A stretch of DNA of 64,000 nucleotides from Tanypteryx hageni (taxonomy: Eukaryota; Arthropoda; Insecta; Odonata; Petaluridae), in the NCBI GenBank assembly GCA_028673005.1, contig CM054115.1, forward strand, positions 190,720,370-190,784,369. The letters run 5' to 3'. Both the position numbers and the translations under genes were made by a program. Below the pieces are notes generated by a model. It ran no database searches. It worked only from the letters and a program-made list of their open reading frames with translations, and had not been told where the DNA came from. Each line of letters starts with the position of its first letter. Positions within the stretch are counted from its first letter, which is position 1. Shown one piece after another: positions 1 through 10,922 of this stretch.

Positions 1-163
1 TCTGTGAGAGGAAATGGGTGTGAAGCGGATAAAGAAACCTGAACAGGCATTACAAAAACGAGAAAGCTACTTAAAAGGAAGCTTGTATCATTATCAGGAT
101 GTTTTACATTCGAAGAAATTCTATTACTGAATTTAATAACCCGTTTGAAATATATATATATAC

Positions 164-1700
164 AGGGTGTCCGGTGACTTTATGTCATAACTTCGGCATC
201 TTATTCCTTAAGCAATTTGAGTAAAAAATGTCATATGAACATGGGTCCGATTCTCATTTGTTACAGAGCTACGGGCAATTGAAATTATCTCGTACTTTGA
301 TTTGTACAACTTAATGGCTGAAAAATGCATTGTTTAAATAGTTATTCGTATACTTTAATTGTTGAAAAATGAACTATTTAAATAATCATTCGTTTACATT
401 GATACTTAATCCATTGTTACAACAATTGTTCAAAATGGCCGTCCTCAGCTTGGATGCACAATCTGGCCCGTTTGAGTAGGGAACGTGAAACATCACGAAG
501 AACTGCAACGTTATTAACGCGCCTCGCAGCATCAAAAATTAGCTGAATAAGTTCTTCCTTCGTGTTCACTTTGGCTTCATACACAATGTTTTTCATTTGC
601 TCCCACACATGGAAATCCAACGGAGTGAGATCCGGAAACCTCGGTGGCCAATCCTGCGCACCGCCACGACCGATCCATCGATTAGGGAACTTCTTGTTAA
701 GATACAGCGTATCGTTCCTACTAAAATGGGGGGGTTCCCCGTCATGCTGGTAGTACATCTGAAGTCGTGTTTGCAGAGAAATGTCTTCCAAGAGACCCGG
801 CATTTCATTTTCCAAAACATCAGCATAAATGGCACCTGTCAGACGTGGCGGGAAGAAATACGGTCCAACCAGCTGGTTCCCAATGACACCACACCACACG
901 TTTACAGAAAAACGGAGTTTGAAGTAGCTTTTAACTGTTCAGTGAGAATTTTTGCGAGCCCATAAATGGTAGTTTCTCGTGTTGTTTATTCCATCGCGAG
1001 TAAACTGTGCCTCGTCCGTGAACAAGATGTAACGGTTCGGGCGGGGGTGTGCATTTAACCAACGGCAGAATTTCAACCGACTTGCCATATCCCCGGGTTG
1101 AAGATCCCGAACTTGCTGGATATGGTATGGATAAAGTCCCTCATCGTGTAATGTTTGCTAGATTCTCATTCGCGGAACGTTGAGGCGGGCGGACATTCCT
1201 CGTGTACTAAGACGTGGACTTCGCTGAACCATTTGAATAATGTTTTCCTCCTCATCCACATTAACTTGTACTGGACGTTCAGCTCTCAAAGTCACTCACT
1301 GAAATGAGCCATTTTCTCGTTAATGTCGGTGAACTTGAATAAAAGTACGTCGATCTGGTGTTTTTTGTGGAAATCGTCGTCAATATTCGTAAACGGCAGA
1401 AACGGAGTTTCCATCGCAAAACCCGTACACGAAGTACATATCCGCACACTCTTTATTTGAAAATGCAAACGGCATTATTAAAAGCTAATGATACCACACG
1501 TGTCACAGCACACTACAATGAACGCTAGCTTACGTTATACTGACATGCTGCCTGCGAGCTTGCAAATTACGTCCACGTCTGTTGTGCAAGCGTCATGCTT
1601 CTCACTGTTGTAACAATGGATTAAGTATCAATGTTAACGGATGATTAATTAAATAATACAATTTTCAACAATTAAAAATGTATATGAATAATTATTTATA
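164..1700 (-). mobile_element. Mariner-like (IS630/Tc1/mariner, DUF4817-type) element, decayed
   Basis: The body is a broken transposase on the minus strand flanked by inverted repeats of about 65-90 bp (roughly 335-423 and 1611-1700). The best shared block is TTAATCCATTGTTACAAC at the inner edge of each arm. Further left, at 164, CAGGGTGTCC follows a TA run and looks like the outer end of this family. I could not find its partner on the right, so the outer limits are uncertain. The left arm contains a tandem duplication of about 45 bp (316-401). Elements of this group move by cut-and-paste into TA. Confidence 0.8.
417..1309 (-). pseudogene. Mariner-like transposase, broken (DDE_3)
   Basis: Reading leftward from about 1309, the minus strand is one frame with at least two stops (near 1158-1160 and 939-941) and gives a mariner-like transposase of the arthropod DUF4817/DDE_3 kind. 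The first catalytic Asp lies in FTDEAQFTRDGINN, the second in QHDGEPPHF and the third in DLTPLDFHVW, so all three acids are still present. After the second stop the frame is open to 417 (160 codons). The N-terminal DNA-binding part is only partly readable. It would be a DNA transposase if intact; with the stops I regard it as dead. The family assignment rests on motif recognition, not a search. Confidence 0.8.
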
Positions 1701-1867
1701 AATTTGTAATTTAGAGAATAATTTTATTTAAAATATTTTTTTAAAATAAAATGTATTTTATGATACTTATAGTAATGTATTAAAATCTTAAAACTTTGAA
1801 ATTATTTTTCATTAAACCCCCCCCCTTTACTAAACTGTATCTACGGCCTTGTATATATGTATATATA

Positions 1868-2442
1868 GGTAACTCTCGTTGAACGAATGTTCGCTTTAAC
1901 GAATGAATTGAATTTTATGGCTTTACTTTTCGTCGTAAATTCTGTTCACTTTAACGAACTAAATATCATGTAATCAACTCAATTCGAAGAAACTCGGATA
2001 TTTACGAAAGTTTTTGGGGTCACAAAGACCGTCTCGTATACCCATGGATTTTTCGTTTGGCCACTTATTCACGCATTTTTCCTATCACCTGCATTATACC
2101 TAACGTGCTGTTTGTTACTCAAAATATATTTACAAATATCCACTTAGACTTGAAGGACCTCTTGTTTACCGATAAGGAGGAAGTGCATTCCGCAGAGTTT
2201 CCCGCAGCAATTCCATGTTCGATTTTTATGGCTACGGTTTTTAGTTGATTAAATATTGTAGTTTCTTTGACATACATTATAACAGGTAAGAATCATAAAT
2301 TCAAGAATAAAAAATCTTTTGTCTGTAACGCATCTGGAGTTTTAATGGGGAAGTTAACGGAAAAATCACGATCGGTAAACGAATTTCCGTTTTACGAACG
2401 CTTTTCAGGAACGCATGTCATTCGTTGAACGAGAGTTGCTCG
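1868..2442. mobile_element. Pogo/Tigger-like non-autonomous element
   Basis: Inverted ends share AACTCTCGTT(G/C)AACGAATG (about 1871-1890, and reversed near 2418-2438), flanked by TA-rich DNA. Variants of AACGAA recur inside both ends, as in pogo/Tigger elements whose tips carry repeated transposase sites. About 0.57 kb lie between the ends and hold no recognisable transposase; an open frame at 2057-2248 (63 codons) has no family features. This is probably a deletion derivative moved by a Tigger-type transposase. The ends differ in sequence from the Tigger at 38690-40555. Confidence 0.6.
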
Positions 2443-2456
2443 TATATATATACTCG

Positions 2457-2492
<36 letters not shown>

Positions 2493-2890
2493 AGTAGTTT
2501 GTGCTTGCATTCTGCAAGCATTTCATCTCACCCTGATAAACATATTAATTTTTCAGAGATATTTTTTTAATTCAAAAGATTTCACCTCTGCACCAATTTT
2601 CGTTCTTTCCTTATGGAAAAATATTTGATTAAAACAATACCTAAAATTTGCAATTTTAACAATATTATTATTTTTTCATTATGATCCACTAATGCCACAC
2701 TTTTCTGCCAAATTTTAACTTTGTAGCTCATATAAAAGTAAAATAATATTTATCTAATTATTTAAAATTTGAAAAGTTTCTAACGGCTGCAATAACAATT
2801 TTAAGGAAACATCCAAATGTTTATTTGTGCATTTGCACAAACCTCTAAATAACGTTAAAATTTTAGCTCCCTAGCTCGCCTCGTAGTACC
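2443..2890 (+). repeat. Dispersed repeat with AC microsatellite, copy 1
   Basis: An alternating TA stretch runs into (AC)n at about 2466-2493, then a block of about 400 bp that is recognisably the same as 61445-61810. Shared landmarks in order are GTGCTTGCAT, TTTTTAATTC, CACCAATTTTCGTTCTT (CACCGATTTTCGTTCTT in the other copy) and CTCTAAATAAC. No protein is encoded. The microsatellite sits at the same edge in both copies, so it appears to be part of the element or its tail. Confidence 0.7.
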
Positions 2891-3725
2891 TAAACATTTA
2901 CCTCTTTGTTTAAACTTTACGAATTTATAAGTCAAACAAATTACAATATCAAAATTTCTATAATTCCTATTTCGGTTTTAAAGTTATTCCTATAAAAAAG
3001 TTCAGCTTCGTAGTACATACTGAAATACACAAACGTTGAAAATTTGTTTAAGCAACAGCGAATTTTTATCGGCCGCCTTGTTGAACTTTTTCAAGATTTT
3101 CGTTTTTTCTAGTCGGTTTTGCACATAATCCTACCTAGTATCCTCCTCTATATCTGTATGTTATATCCTCCTCCTCTGTAAGGAACGTCTATATATAATG
3201 ATATATATATGATTGAATATGTTATAGTTTTTAAAACTGAAAAATGATATTGGATCAAAGGTCGATTATACAAAAAAGGCTTAAATATCTGAATAATTGT
3301 TGGTAGTAAATAGCCGTGCTTTCAGATATAGATAGATAGATATAGGATGAGACGATAACTAATATAATAAGGGACTAACAGTGCCACTCAATTAGTCATC
3401 TATCTTTACATAAAAATATATTTACTCAAATTGACTTCATTGTGATCGATATAGTCTTATTAGCACAATTGTTTTACATTAATTTCATCTGTACTATTGC
3501 CTGGGAGAAGAAATACACATCTCGACTGATTTATCTAGGAAATTATCTCCAGAAGCAAGGCCTTTCCTCAAAGCCGATATTATATATTATTAATTACCTC
3601 AAAGAAATCTTTACTTAAATAATTTCTTTTGCTGGAGCAATTTCATAGAGAAGCAAAAAAATGTCCCATTTTACTCCTTTCTTGCTTTAAGTTTGCTCAC
3701 GGTGCGATATTAAAGGAAGCTTTGG
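2891..3725. other. AT-rich stretch, no gene seen
   Basis: Unique AT-rich DNA with a short GATA-type run at 3325-3347 and scattered TATATA. I see no coding pattern, no paired ends and no RNA gene. Confidence 0.5.
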
Positions 3726-3842
3726 TTATTTCCGGGTGTCATAGACTCCAGCCTGATTGATTCCATCAACTGCCGCCCTTAGGCGCTTCCTAGACGACTT
3801 CTGAACTCGAATTTTCCTCGGATGGGGAAAGTTCTCGTGTTT
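3726..3842 (-). CDS. Candidate terminal coding exon, unrecognised
   Basis: On the minus strand the last two bases of TTGTAG (AG at 3844-3843) could be a splice acceptor. The frame after it runs 38 codons to TAA at 3728-3726. The product begins KHENFPHPRKIRVQ and ends INQAGVYDTRK. It is strongly basic in the middle (SSRKRLR), and the tract is clearly richer in GC than its neighbours. The basic pairs could be prohormone cleavage sites or a nuclear or RNA-binding tail; I do not recognise the family. The acceptor has a weak pyrimidine tract and no polyadenylation signal is obvious nearby. Spurious ORFs of this length are common, so the call is tentative. Confidence 0.25.
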   Translation of the reverse strand, partial: KHENFPHPRKIRVQKSSRKRLRAAVDGINQAGVYDTRK

Positions 3843-4477
3843 CTACAAGATGGATATCTAATTTGCTTTGCAATTCCAGCGATGAACTCGCGTTATGCCC
3901 TCCACTATCCTTACGAAGAAAACATTCCTGTACTTTAGAGGCTTGAATTTAGTTTTAAGGTTTCCAGACGATGCCATTTCTGAGAGGAAGTCCACAACAA
4001 GACATTCCAAAAAAGTCTTATCAGACGTAAATTTTGCTGCATTAACTTCATAATCGTATCTCCGGAAATCTAATTTTATTAACTCAAAACTCGATATGAG
4101 GATTTTATGAAGGAATTCTTGATTTGTTGACAAATTTAAATTGGCATTAATTCAAACAGGTGAGATTTTTGAGAGAGAATAAGCTTGGGAAAAAGAGTGA
4201 ATTGAAAAACGTTTTCTATTCATCCACAGTTCTCCTTTCCTGCATTCTTGTTTGATATGAGAAATTCGATAAAGAGTCTGTGATCTTACGTTGATAATCC
4301 ATTCCAATGACCTGAAAATTACAATTTGAGTAGCTGGAGGATTTCTCCTCTTATGGTGACAGAAAAAGATCTCTACACGCTTACTGCAGGGAAAATAATT
4401 TATCGAGAATCTCTTAACTGGAAATTACACAGTTAAAATCCAAAAAAATCTTATATTATTTACGAAAGAGATATATA
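3843..4477. other. No gene seen
   Basis: A 91-codon open frame on the minus strand (3858-4133) has no recognisable domain and its composition matches the background. Nothing else is visible. Confidence 0.4.
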
Positions 4478-4485
4478 ATATAGGA

Positions 4486-4824
4486 CAGTGGTGCCCAAAA
4501 TACGGCCCTCCGGCTAAATGCGACCCGCAAAGGGTTTTTGTGCGGTCGTGAAGCTATAGCGAAAAGGCAATTCGAAAAATTTTACACAAAAATTCATATA
4601 TTTAAAAAAATATTTTTATAATAAAACTTTAAATATTAAAATGTTAGCCACGAAAACCTTATTTAGACTCGATTTCTATTTACATGGAACCTCAGAATAT
4701 ATAGAAAACCTTCGATTTAAACTCCAATCCAGCACGCCGAAGAATTGGCAACTTTCAATGCGGCTCGCCAAGAAATTCGCAACCACTAATGTGGCCCGCC
4801 ATTAGAAAAGTTTGGCCACCGCTG
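4486..4824. mobile_element. hAT-type MITE
   Basis: A 339-bp element that begins CAGTGGTGCCCAAA and ends with the reverse of CAGCGGTGGCCAAA, the usual form of hAT ends. The flanks ATATAGGA and TCCTAGGA agree at five of eight positions and may be a worn 8-bp target duplication. Blocks such as TGCGACCCGC and TGTGGCCCGCC lie just inside the ends. No transposase is present, so it is non-autonomous. Confidence 0.75.
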
Positions 4825-4832
4825 TCCTAGGA

Positions 4833-5785
4833 AATGGGATAAATTTATTTAAATTTCCATTGAAATGGAAAATATTTATCGCAAATATTTCAAAGGAAAT
4901 TTGCAAATTTGCTCAATTTTAACAAAGCGTTAAAATTACAAATATTAAAAAGTTATTAAATGTTTGTCAGTATGTGTACTCAAAGTCACAGATTGAAAGA
5001 ATTATTTTAAATTTCCGCTCAAAATATATTTTTAAGATCGGTTTCGCAAAAATATGTACATCAAGTTTTAAATACAGTTAACTCGTGGAAAATATTTGAA
5101 ATAAAATTTTAGCATACCTCTATGTTTATGGAACGCCTATTATTTAGTATTTAATGTAACACCTCTTAAATTTTACTTTTTGCCCTTGTTTATCTCTTGG
5201 TATCCATTCAAAACAACCCCGAAAACTTTTTATCAAGCTTCGTCCTCTTCTGGTCACAACCGCATTTCCCACCTGCTAATAGCATTATCCTTTTTTCTCA
5301 TTTGCCAGTTGCTCTTATTCCACAAATTGGCTTAGTTGAAAGTGTGATAATGCGTCGGCTAAAAGGTTTAATTTCTGTCACTGCTGTCTCTCTTGCCCCT
5401 TCCCACCTGAACGCAAAAACCACTAATTAATTCTGGTTTTTAGCAACTTTTTATTTGAAAACTGAATAAAACGAGCTCAGAACGTTGCTCAGATGACAGA
5501 AAATTACTTTTTTTTGCATTAATAAGGGTTTTTCGGTGCTCAGGAAAAATACTTAGCAGTGTATCTCTAGAAGAAATTTTATGTAAGAATTCCAAACAAT
5601 GTTGGATGAGTAATGGAATGTTCAATTATATTGAAATTTCACCCATTGGCCGCAAGTTTGATTTTGTATCTGAAGTTGAAGGAATTGTTCCAAAGAGTAT
5701 AGTGTGAATGAGAGCAAAGAAGAAAATACGACGACACCCTAGTCACTGTGGACGGCTATGTTTTGAGTAATAAATATATGAATAA
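4833..5785. other. No gene seen
   Basis: AT-rich DNA with short open frames (77 codons at 5197-5430, plus; 61 codons at 5440-5625, minus) that show no domain. No paired ends were found. Confidence 0.4.
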
Positions 5786-6530
5786 TTGGGCGTTCTTTAC
5801 CAGCGAATCGGTAGTACCGGAACGCCTTATGGGCACGTATCGTCTGTCCGTCCGTCTGTAGTAACTTTCATATTCTAAACCGCTGGACGGATTTTAATTA
5901 AATTAAGTAGGAATGATACTTATTAAACTTTATTGCCCAATTGTAATTTTGAATTGCATCCATCAATTATAAATTCCACTTTACGTAATTACTTTAATAA
6001 ACTTATACTCGTATCTCGTTAAATGGCATTCGTCAGGCAAAAATTAAAAATCCATATTTTCTCTCCCATGCTCTTATATGATCTGTAAGATATAGATTTA
6101 AAAAGATATTAGGAGTGATGACTTCATTTACGACAGTAAAATCCACAAGACCACATAATTACGAGTTATAGTTTCGGAGATAAAAATTCGAGAATATCCC
6201 AATCAGAACATCGCAAATTTTTCTTACACCGATCACTAAGACGGTTCTCTCGGCAAGCAAAAAATATATCATATTTTTCTCTCCCAAGCTCTTATATGAT
6301 ATGTAAGCTATTTATAAAAAAAATATTCTGATAGAGGACAACATTTGGCACAAAACAGCCAGCAAGACCACATAATTACGGCTTTTAGTTTCGGGTATAA
6401 AATTTTAAGAATCGCTCAATTTTCGATACCGTTTTGTACGTATTTCCTATAAAGAATGCCTTTGAAATCTCTGTGTATTCCATTTAATGGAGTATGCTTT
6501 TCCATCTTATTTTTCATACCAACGTTTAAT
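5786..6530 (+). repeat. Unclassified dispersed repeat, copy A
   Basis: It starts at CGTTCTTTACCAGCGAA followed by a CGTCTGTCCGTCCGTCTG stretch and continues into a non-coding body. The body holds two tandem units of roughly 190-220 bp (about 6050-6267 and 6268-6430). Both contain TTCTCTCCCA(T/A)GCTCTTATATGAT and AAGACCACATAATTACG. The same order in reverse complement is seen at 10370-12475, which fixes the left end. The right end is uncertain. No coding capacity. Confidence 0.65.
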
Positions 6531-7112
6531 TTTCACATGTGGATTTCGTTATTTCGAAATTATTGATAGGAGTTTGAGTTTTTTTCATCGCTATTGCTCA
6601 CTCACCAACTGTAAATATATCAATATAACTAGAATAGTATTTTTAGACAGGAAAAGGAACATTTAATTTGTGATTGAAAAGTTTACTATTTTATTATAAA
6701 TAGTGTGATTTTATTTTCAGAGCTACCAAAACTATTTATTCAAATGAATTTCCATAGTAAATCAATTTGCATACAAAGAATTTCAGTCTCAAAAAGTGTT
6801 AGTTCAAAATGTAAAATTGTTAACAAGAAACAAGTTAGAAAAATATTGATTTAAATTAATTTCATACAGAAATACTTTTATTATGTTGAAGTTATTTCTT
6901 TATTAAATTTTCAAGAACTTGAAAGTAATGTATGATATGAAAAGTATTCTTTTACAACCTGAAATATTAGAAATGAACATTTTAAATGTCAGAAAGTTAA
7001 AGTATTTTAGTAAACTTCATTGACGTATACACTTTCTATTACTGAAGATTTGGTTCCTGTTTTACACACACGCACACTCACGCACGCATACATACATACA
7101 TATATTTATATA
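6531..7112. other. No gene seen
   Basis: AT-rich, no long open frame; a short CA/CATA stretch at about 7063-7105 adjoins the mariner relic. Confidence 0.4.
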
Positions 7113-7114
7113 TA

Positions 7115-7661
7115 CTAGGGGTTATAAAAACTAAAGTTTTTACTAAGGATTGGTATAGGCTACATAGTAAAATTTGCCACGGCAATAAGTACTCATAAGT
7201 GACCCATCTGACGGAATATTTGCATGAAATAATGTGTGTAGTTTTTAATGTGAGCTAAAGGTCCAACCTACGGAAATCCATAATGGACTGCTAGAGATGT
7301 AACCTGGCTTCACCACTACGAGCCTTAATCAAAATTAGGATTGATGACATGTAAACATCCCTGGACGGATCAAGTCCATCTACCGTACAATACAAATATT
7401 TGTTACTCAGACACCTTCCCGTTGGTAACTTAAATAGGCACTTTCAATTAGATGAGTAAGTTAAATATATGATGAAGACATGGTTTAAACAGCAGGATGT
7501 AACTTCCTATCGCAGTTGATTGGAGAAGCTTATTGACCGATATGACAAGTATTTGAATAAGTTTTGCAAATTATATTGAAAAGTAGTTTGTGTACTGGTA
7601 GCTAAAATACACTAGCCTCAGGTAATATATTAGGGAACCTTAGTTTTTGGTACCCCTCCCG
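7115..7661 (+). mobile_element. Mariner relic with transposase C-terminus
   Basis: Degraded inverted ends (AAAAACTAAAGTT near 7127 and AACCTTAGTTTTT near 7636) flanked by TA mark a 0.55-kb relic. At 7468-7560 the plus strand encodes a mariner C-terminus, WFKQQDVTSYRS, then a stop, then LEKLIDRYDKYLN. Just upstream RHFQLDE is also typical. The catalytic core is missing. The sequence differs from the mariner at 33803-35093, so it is a separate family or subfamily. Confidence 0.65.
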
Positions 7662-7835
7662 TATGTGTGCGCATGTAAAATTCCCTAATTAAAATAGCGA
7701 CTATTACGTATAAGTGAAAAATACACTACCGTTTCGATTTGGCTCATTTTTTGTCCTATCTTCCTATCATTCTTTTACATCCACGTTCCTCACTCCAGAC
7801 CACTCAGCTCAAAAATAACCACCCATATTCATTCT

Positions 7836-8740
7836 CTCTCTCTCTCCCTTCCCTCTCCTCCCTCCCTCTCTTACTCCCCTTCTATATCTCCCCTCTAGAT
7901 CTCCCCCTCTATATCTCACTCTCTATATGTCACTTTCTATATCTCACCATCTTTCTCCCATTCATTCTCCCCCACTTTCTTACCATTTTCTCCCCTTATC
8001 TCCCTCTCTTTCTCCCTCTCTTTCTCCCTCTCTTTCTCCCTCTTTCTCCCCCTCTTTCTCCCCCTATATATTTCCCCCTCTATATATCCACCTCTATATT
8101 TCTATATCTCCCCCTCTATATCTCCCCCTCTAGATCTCCTCCTCTATATCTCACTTTCAATATCTCACCCTCTTTCTCCCATTCATTCTTCCCCTCTTTC
8201 TCCTCCTCTTTCTCCCCCTCTTTCTCCTCCTCTTTCTCCCTCTTTTTCTCCCCCATTTCTCCCCCTATTTCTCCCCCTCCTCCCATTCATTCTCTCCCTA
8301 TTTCTCCCTATTTCTCCCTCTCTTTCCCCCCCTTTCTCCCCCTTTCTCCCCCTCTGTCTCTCCCCTTTCTCTCCCTCTTTCTCCCCTCTTTCTACCCCTC
8401 TTTTCCTCCTATTTCTCCCCCTCTATCCCATTCATTCTCCCCCACTTTCACCCCTCTTTCTCCCTCTCTTTCTCCCATTCATTCTCTCCCTCTTTCTCCC
8501 CCTCTTTCTCCCCCACTTTAACCCCCTCTTTCTCCCCCTCTTTCTCCCCCTCTTTCTCCCCCCTTTCTCCCCCTTTCTCCCCCCTCTTTTTCCCCTTTTT
8601 TCTCTCCCTCTTTCTCCCCCTCTATATCACCCCCTCTATATCTCCCCCTCTATATCTCGTCCTCTTTATCTTCCCTCCCTCCTCTTCCACCCTTCTCTCT
8701 CCCTTCTCTCTCTCCTCCTCCTATGCTCTACTTCCACCTG
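7836..8740. repeat. Polypyrimidine tract (TCTCCC/TTTCTCCC type)
   Basis: About 0.9 kb of almost pure C+T on the plus strand built from imperfect CTCTTTCTCCCC units with blocks of CTCTATATCTCC. It gives a 260-codon Ser/Pro/Leu open frame (7739-8521) that I attribute to the repeat, not to a gene. A purine-rich segment of opposite polarity follows at about 8800-8872. Confidence 0.9.
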
Positions 8741-9386
8741 CTCCCTACATAACTCCCGACTGCCCAACCCACACATTCGCTTCCTTTCTTTCCGCGGACA
8801 CAATGAAGAGAGACAGAGATAGAGGGATGAAGGAGGGAAGGATGGAGAGGGGAGGAGAGAAGGGAGAAGGGAATCTCTCTTTCTGCCTTGTCTCTATCTC
8901 TTCAGCCTCTGACAACAAACTCCGCAGCATGTTCCCTTTGAGCAAACATCAGCGAATATGCGCACCAACGGAAACTTGGGCCACGTAACTAGAAATGTAG
9001 AAGTAGTTTTCCATGGAGTCATTGTCATCGCAGTATCAATGTTTAGATGTTTTGAAAAAAAAGACGCCTTGAAAAAACATACTTATTGAGGGCGACGGAG
9101 AACATTGCCGCGCTTTCCGTTGCAATTGTATTTGATTTAATTTAATTGTATAAATCGGGCGTGGAACTTTTATTAGTGGCATTTCATCTTTTTCTCGTCT
9201 GTTGACTTTAAGGATAAAATACAGAATAAAATTTCCATTCGATCTATGGCAATTTCTTGAGTTTATAATATAAAATTTAACGAGCGGACGTAAAAAATAT
9301 CATTCGTTGGATTTCATTCGTTTGTGGCCTTTTTTGTGTAACTTAATAATCATTGAACTCTTTAAAATGCCATAGAGACTACTCAC
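8741..9386. other. Mostly unique stretch, no gene assigned
   Basis: Contains a purine-rich patch at about 8800-8872 and otherwise ordinary AT-rich DNA. If 9387-9531 is a real minus-strand exon, this is the start of its downstream intron. Confidence 0.35.
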
Positions 9387-9531
9387 AGAGACCGTCTGAA
9401 TCTAAGCAGATCACCGGAGGCAGTGGTAGAGCTAGAAGGCTGAGGAGTAGGAGGATGAGGCTCAGGAGGCGGGGAGGTTTGGGAGGCCCTCTAAGGGCGT
9501 CCATTCTACCCCTCAGCCTCCCTTTCCGCAT
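9387..9531 (-). CDS. Candidate first coding exon with signal peptide
   Basis: The minus-strand frame has ATG at 9531 and a better-placed ATG at 9504 (A at -3, G at +4), with an in-frame stop upstream at 9549-9547. From 9504 it reads MDALRGPPKPPR, then a hydrophobic run LLSLILLLLSLLALPL, then PPVICLDSDGL, the shape of a secretory signal. After one more base the sequence is GTGAGTAG (GT at 9386-9385), a consensus splice donor, and the frame closes within the would-be intron. This would be the start of a secreted or membrane protein. Against it, the hydrophobic Leu run is read from GGAG/GATGAG-like low-complexity DNA, so chance is possible. No downstream exon of matching phase was found. The gene is not recognised. 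Confidence 0.35.
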
Positions 9532-9864
9532 TCGAAGGAGGTCTCTTCAACCCGCTGCTGGAGAACCCCCCATCCCAATGGCCTCCGAAACCTATCCCTG
9601 AAAAAAATAAAACACACGAATTGAGACATCGAGATAAAACATTTTTATATTTACCTTGTGATTGTGAAATGATTTCTAACTACGTATGTTTGAGAATTTT
9701 CATTTCACGTATGGTTCCTGCATATATATACTGCATGCATATTTTATTAGCCGTGGGATTAACAGAATGTGGATATTTATTGAAAAGCAGATCAACGACG
9801 TTTCGGAGATTTTTCGAAAAAATTAAAATTGATCCGATCATTTGATGGGCGAACTCTCTCTAAT
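9532..9864. other. No gene seen
   Basis: A GC-rich edge to about 9600 (possible 5' untranslated region of the candidate exon) then AT-rich DNA. Short open frames here have no recognisable content. Confidence 0.35.
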
Positions 9865-10133
9865 ATGTGTGTGTGTATTTTTGGCTTATCAACCTCTTGG
9901 ATTATTATAGCCATAACTCCTTCCACACCGACCACAATCATAAGGGAGGAGGGGAACAGCCTACTATTAACGAAGAGCACCAAGGGGGCCACCGGTTTAA
10001 CGTCTCTTCCGAAGGACGGAATGCTACCACACTAACAAGGGGCCGGGCGACCTTGGAAAAATATTACTTTCGCAAGATTCGAGCAGCAGGCGCGTGGCAG
10101 CCAGCGTCCTAACTACTGCACTGCCGGCACTCC
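9865..10133 (-). repeat. tRNA-derived SINE (family A)
   Basis: Reverse orientation. A tRNA-like head near 10060-10133 has an A-box-like GCAGTAGTTAGG and a worn B box GCTCGAATCTT. Then comes the conserved core CGTCCTTCGGAAG(A/G)GACGTTAA with TTGGTGCTCTTCGTTAA, and a tail CCAAGAGGTTGATAAGCC. The core and tail match the copies at 11113, 29468 and 58549. RNA polymerase III would transcribe it from the internal boxes. Core similarity to conserved-core SINEs of other invertebrates is from memory and unchecked. Confidence 0.75.
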
Positions 10134-10369
10134 CTCTCTCTCTAATATGTTACCAATCAAAGCGAATGGCGATTTCGGAGGAGTCTCTCGATGTTACATC
10201 ACATTATAAATTTCCGCTATGGCATTTCAAATATATTTGTAAAATACCTTCAATTATATTTCACAAGGACAATGATGTAATGTTATCCGAAAAAATGTCA
10301 TTTATTGGAACAGGTTATGTGTTCGTGTGCTTATCATTCGTTCCGCTCTACAAAATGTCGTCAATGAGT

Positions 10370-10767
10370 AAACAAGATGGAAAAGTATATTCCATATATG
10401 GAATACACAGATTTAAAAGGCGTTCTTTAAAACTGTATCGAAAGATTAGGAATTTATCGATTTTTTATCTCCGAAACTATAAGTCGTAATTATGTGGTTT
10501 CACGAACTTTATTGTGCTAAATGTTGTTCTCTATCCGAATTAATTTTTATATCTATACGTTACACATCATAAAAGAACTTGGGAGAAAAAAATGGGTTTT
10601 GAATTATTCTTTGACAATAGAATTGTCGTAGCAATCGATGAAAACAGAATAGTGGTATCATTACTAAGTTAAGGCTTCACATTATGGAATTTACTCATGA
10701 TAGAAATGTGATGTTTTGCTTGGAATTTTTTTTTCGAATTTTTATCTCCGAAACTGTAAGTCGTTAT
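10370..10767 (-). repeat. Unclassified dispersed repeat, copy B part 1
   Basis: Reverse complement of the 5786-6530 repeat: shared landmarks include ATCTCCGAAACTATAAG, GTAATTATGTGG and CTTGGGAGAAAAA. A palindrome TATTCCATATATGGAATA lies at 10388-10405. The copy stops at 10767-10769, where a mariner-like element begins, and resumes at 12133. Confidence 0.7.
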
Positions 10768-10922
10768 TACAGGCTCACACAAAAAAAGACGTTTCAGTTT
10801 AAATTGCTTATATTTTTTTATATACTCAAAGTACAGGAATGGTTTCCGTGTTAATTTACAGAGTAGACATAGGAAAAGGGTTTCCGCCTAGTGGCATATT
10901 CCTGAAGCATTGTTTAAACAAG

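Noticed and set aside
7739..8521. 260-codon open frame (plus)
   Set aside because: It is the translation of a polypyrimidine tract; Ser/Pro/Leu repeats only, no domain.
10094..10489. 131-codon open frame
   Set aside because: It starts in a SINE and ends in the 5786-type repeat, so it crosses repeat borders and is not a gene.
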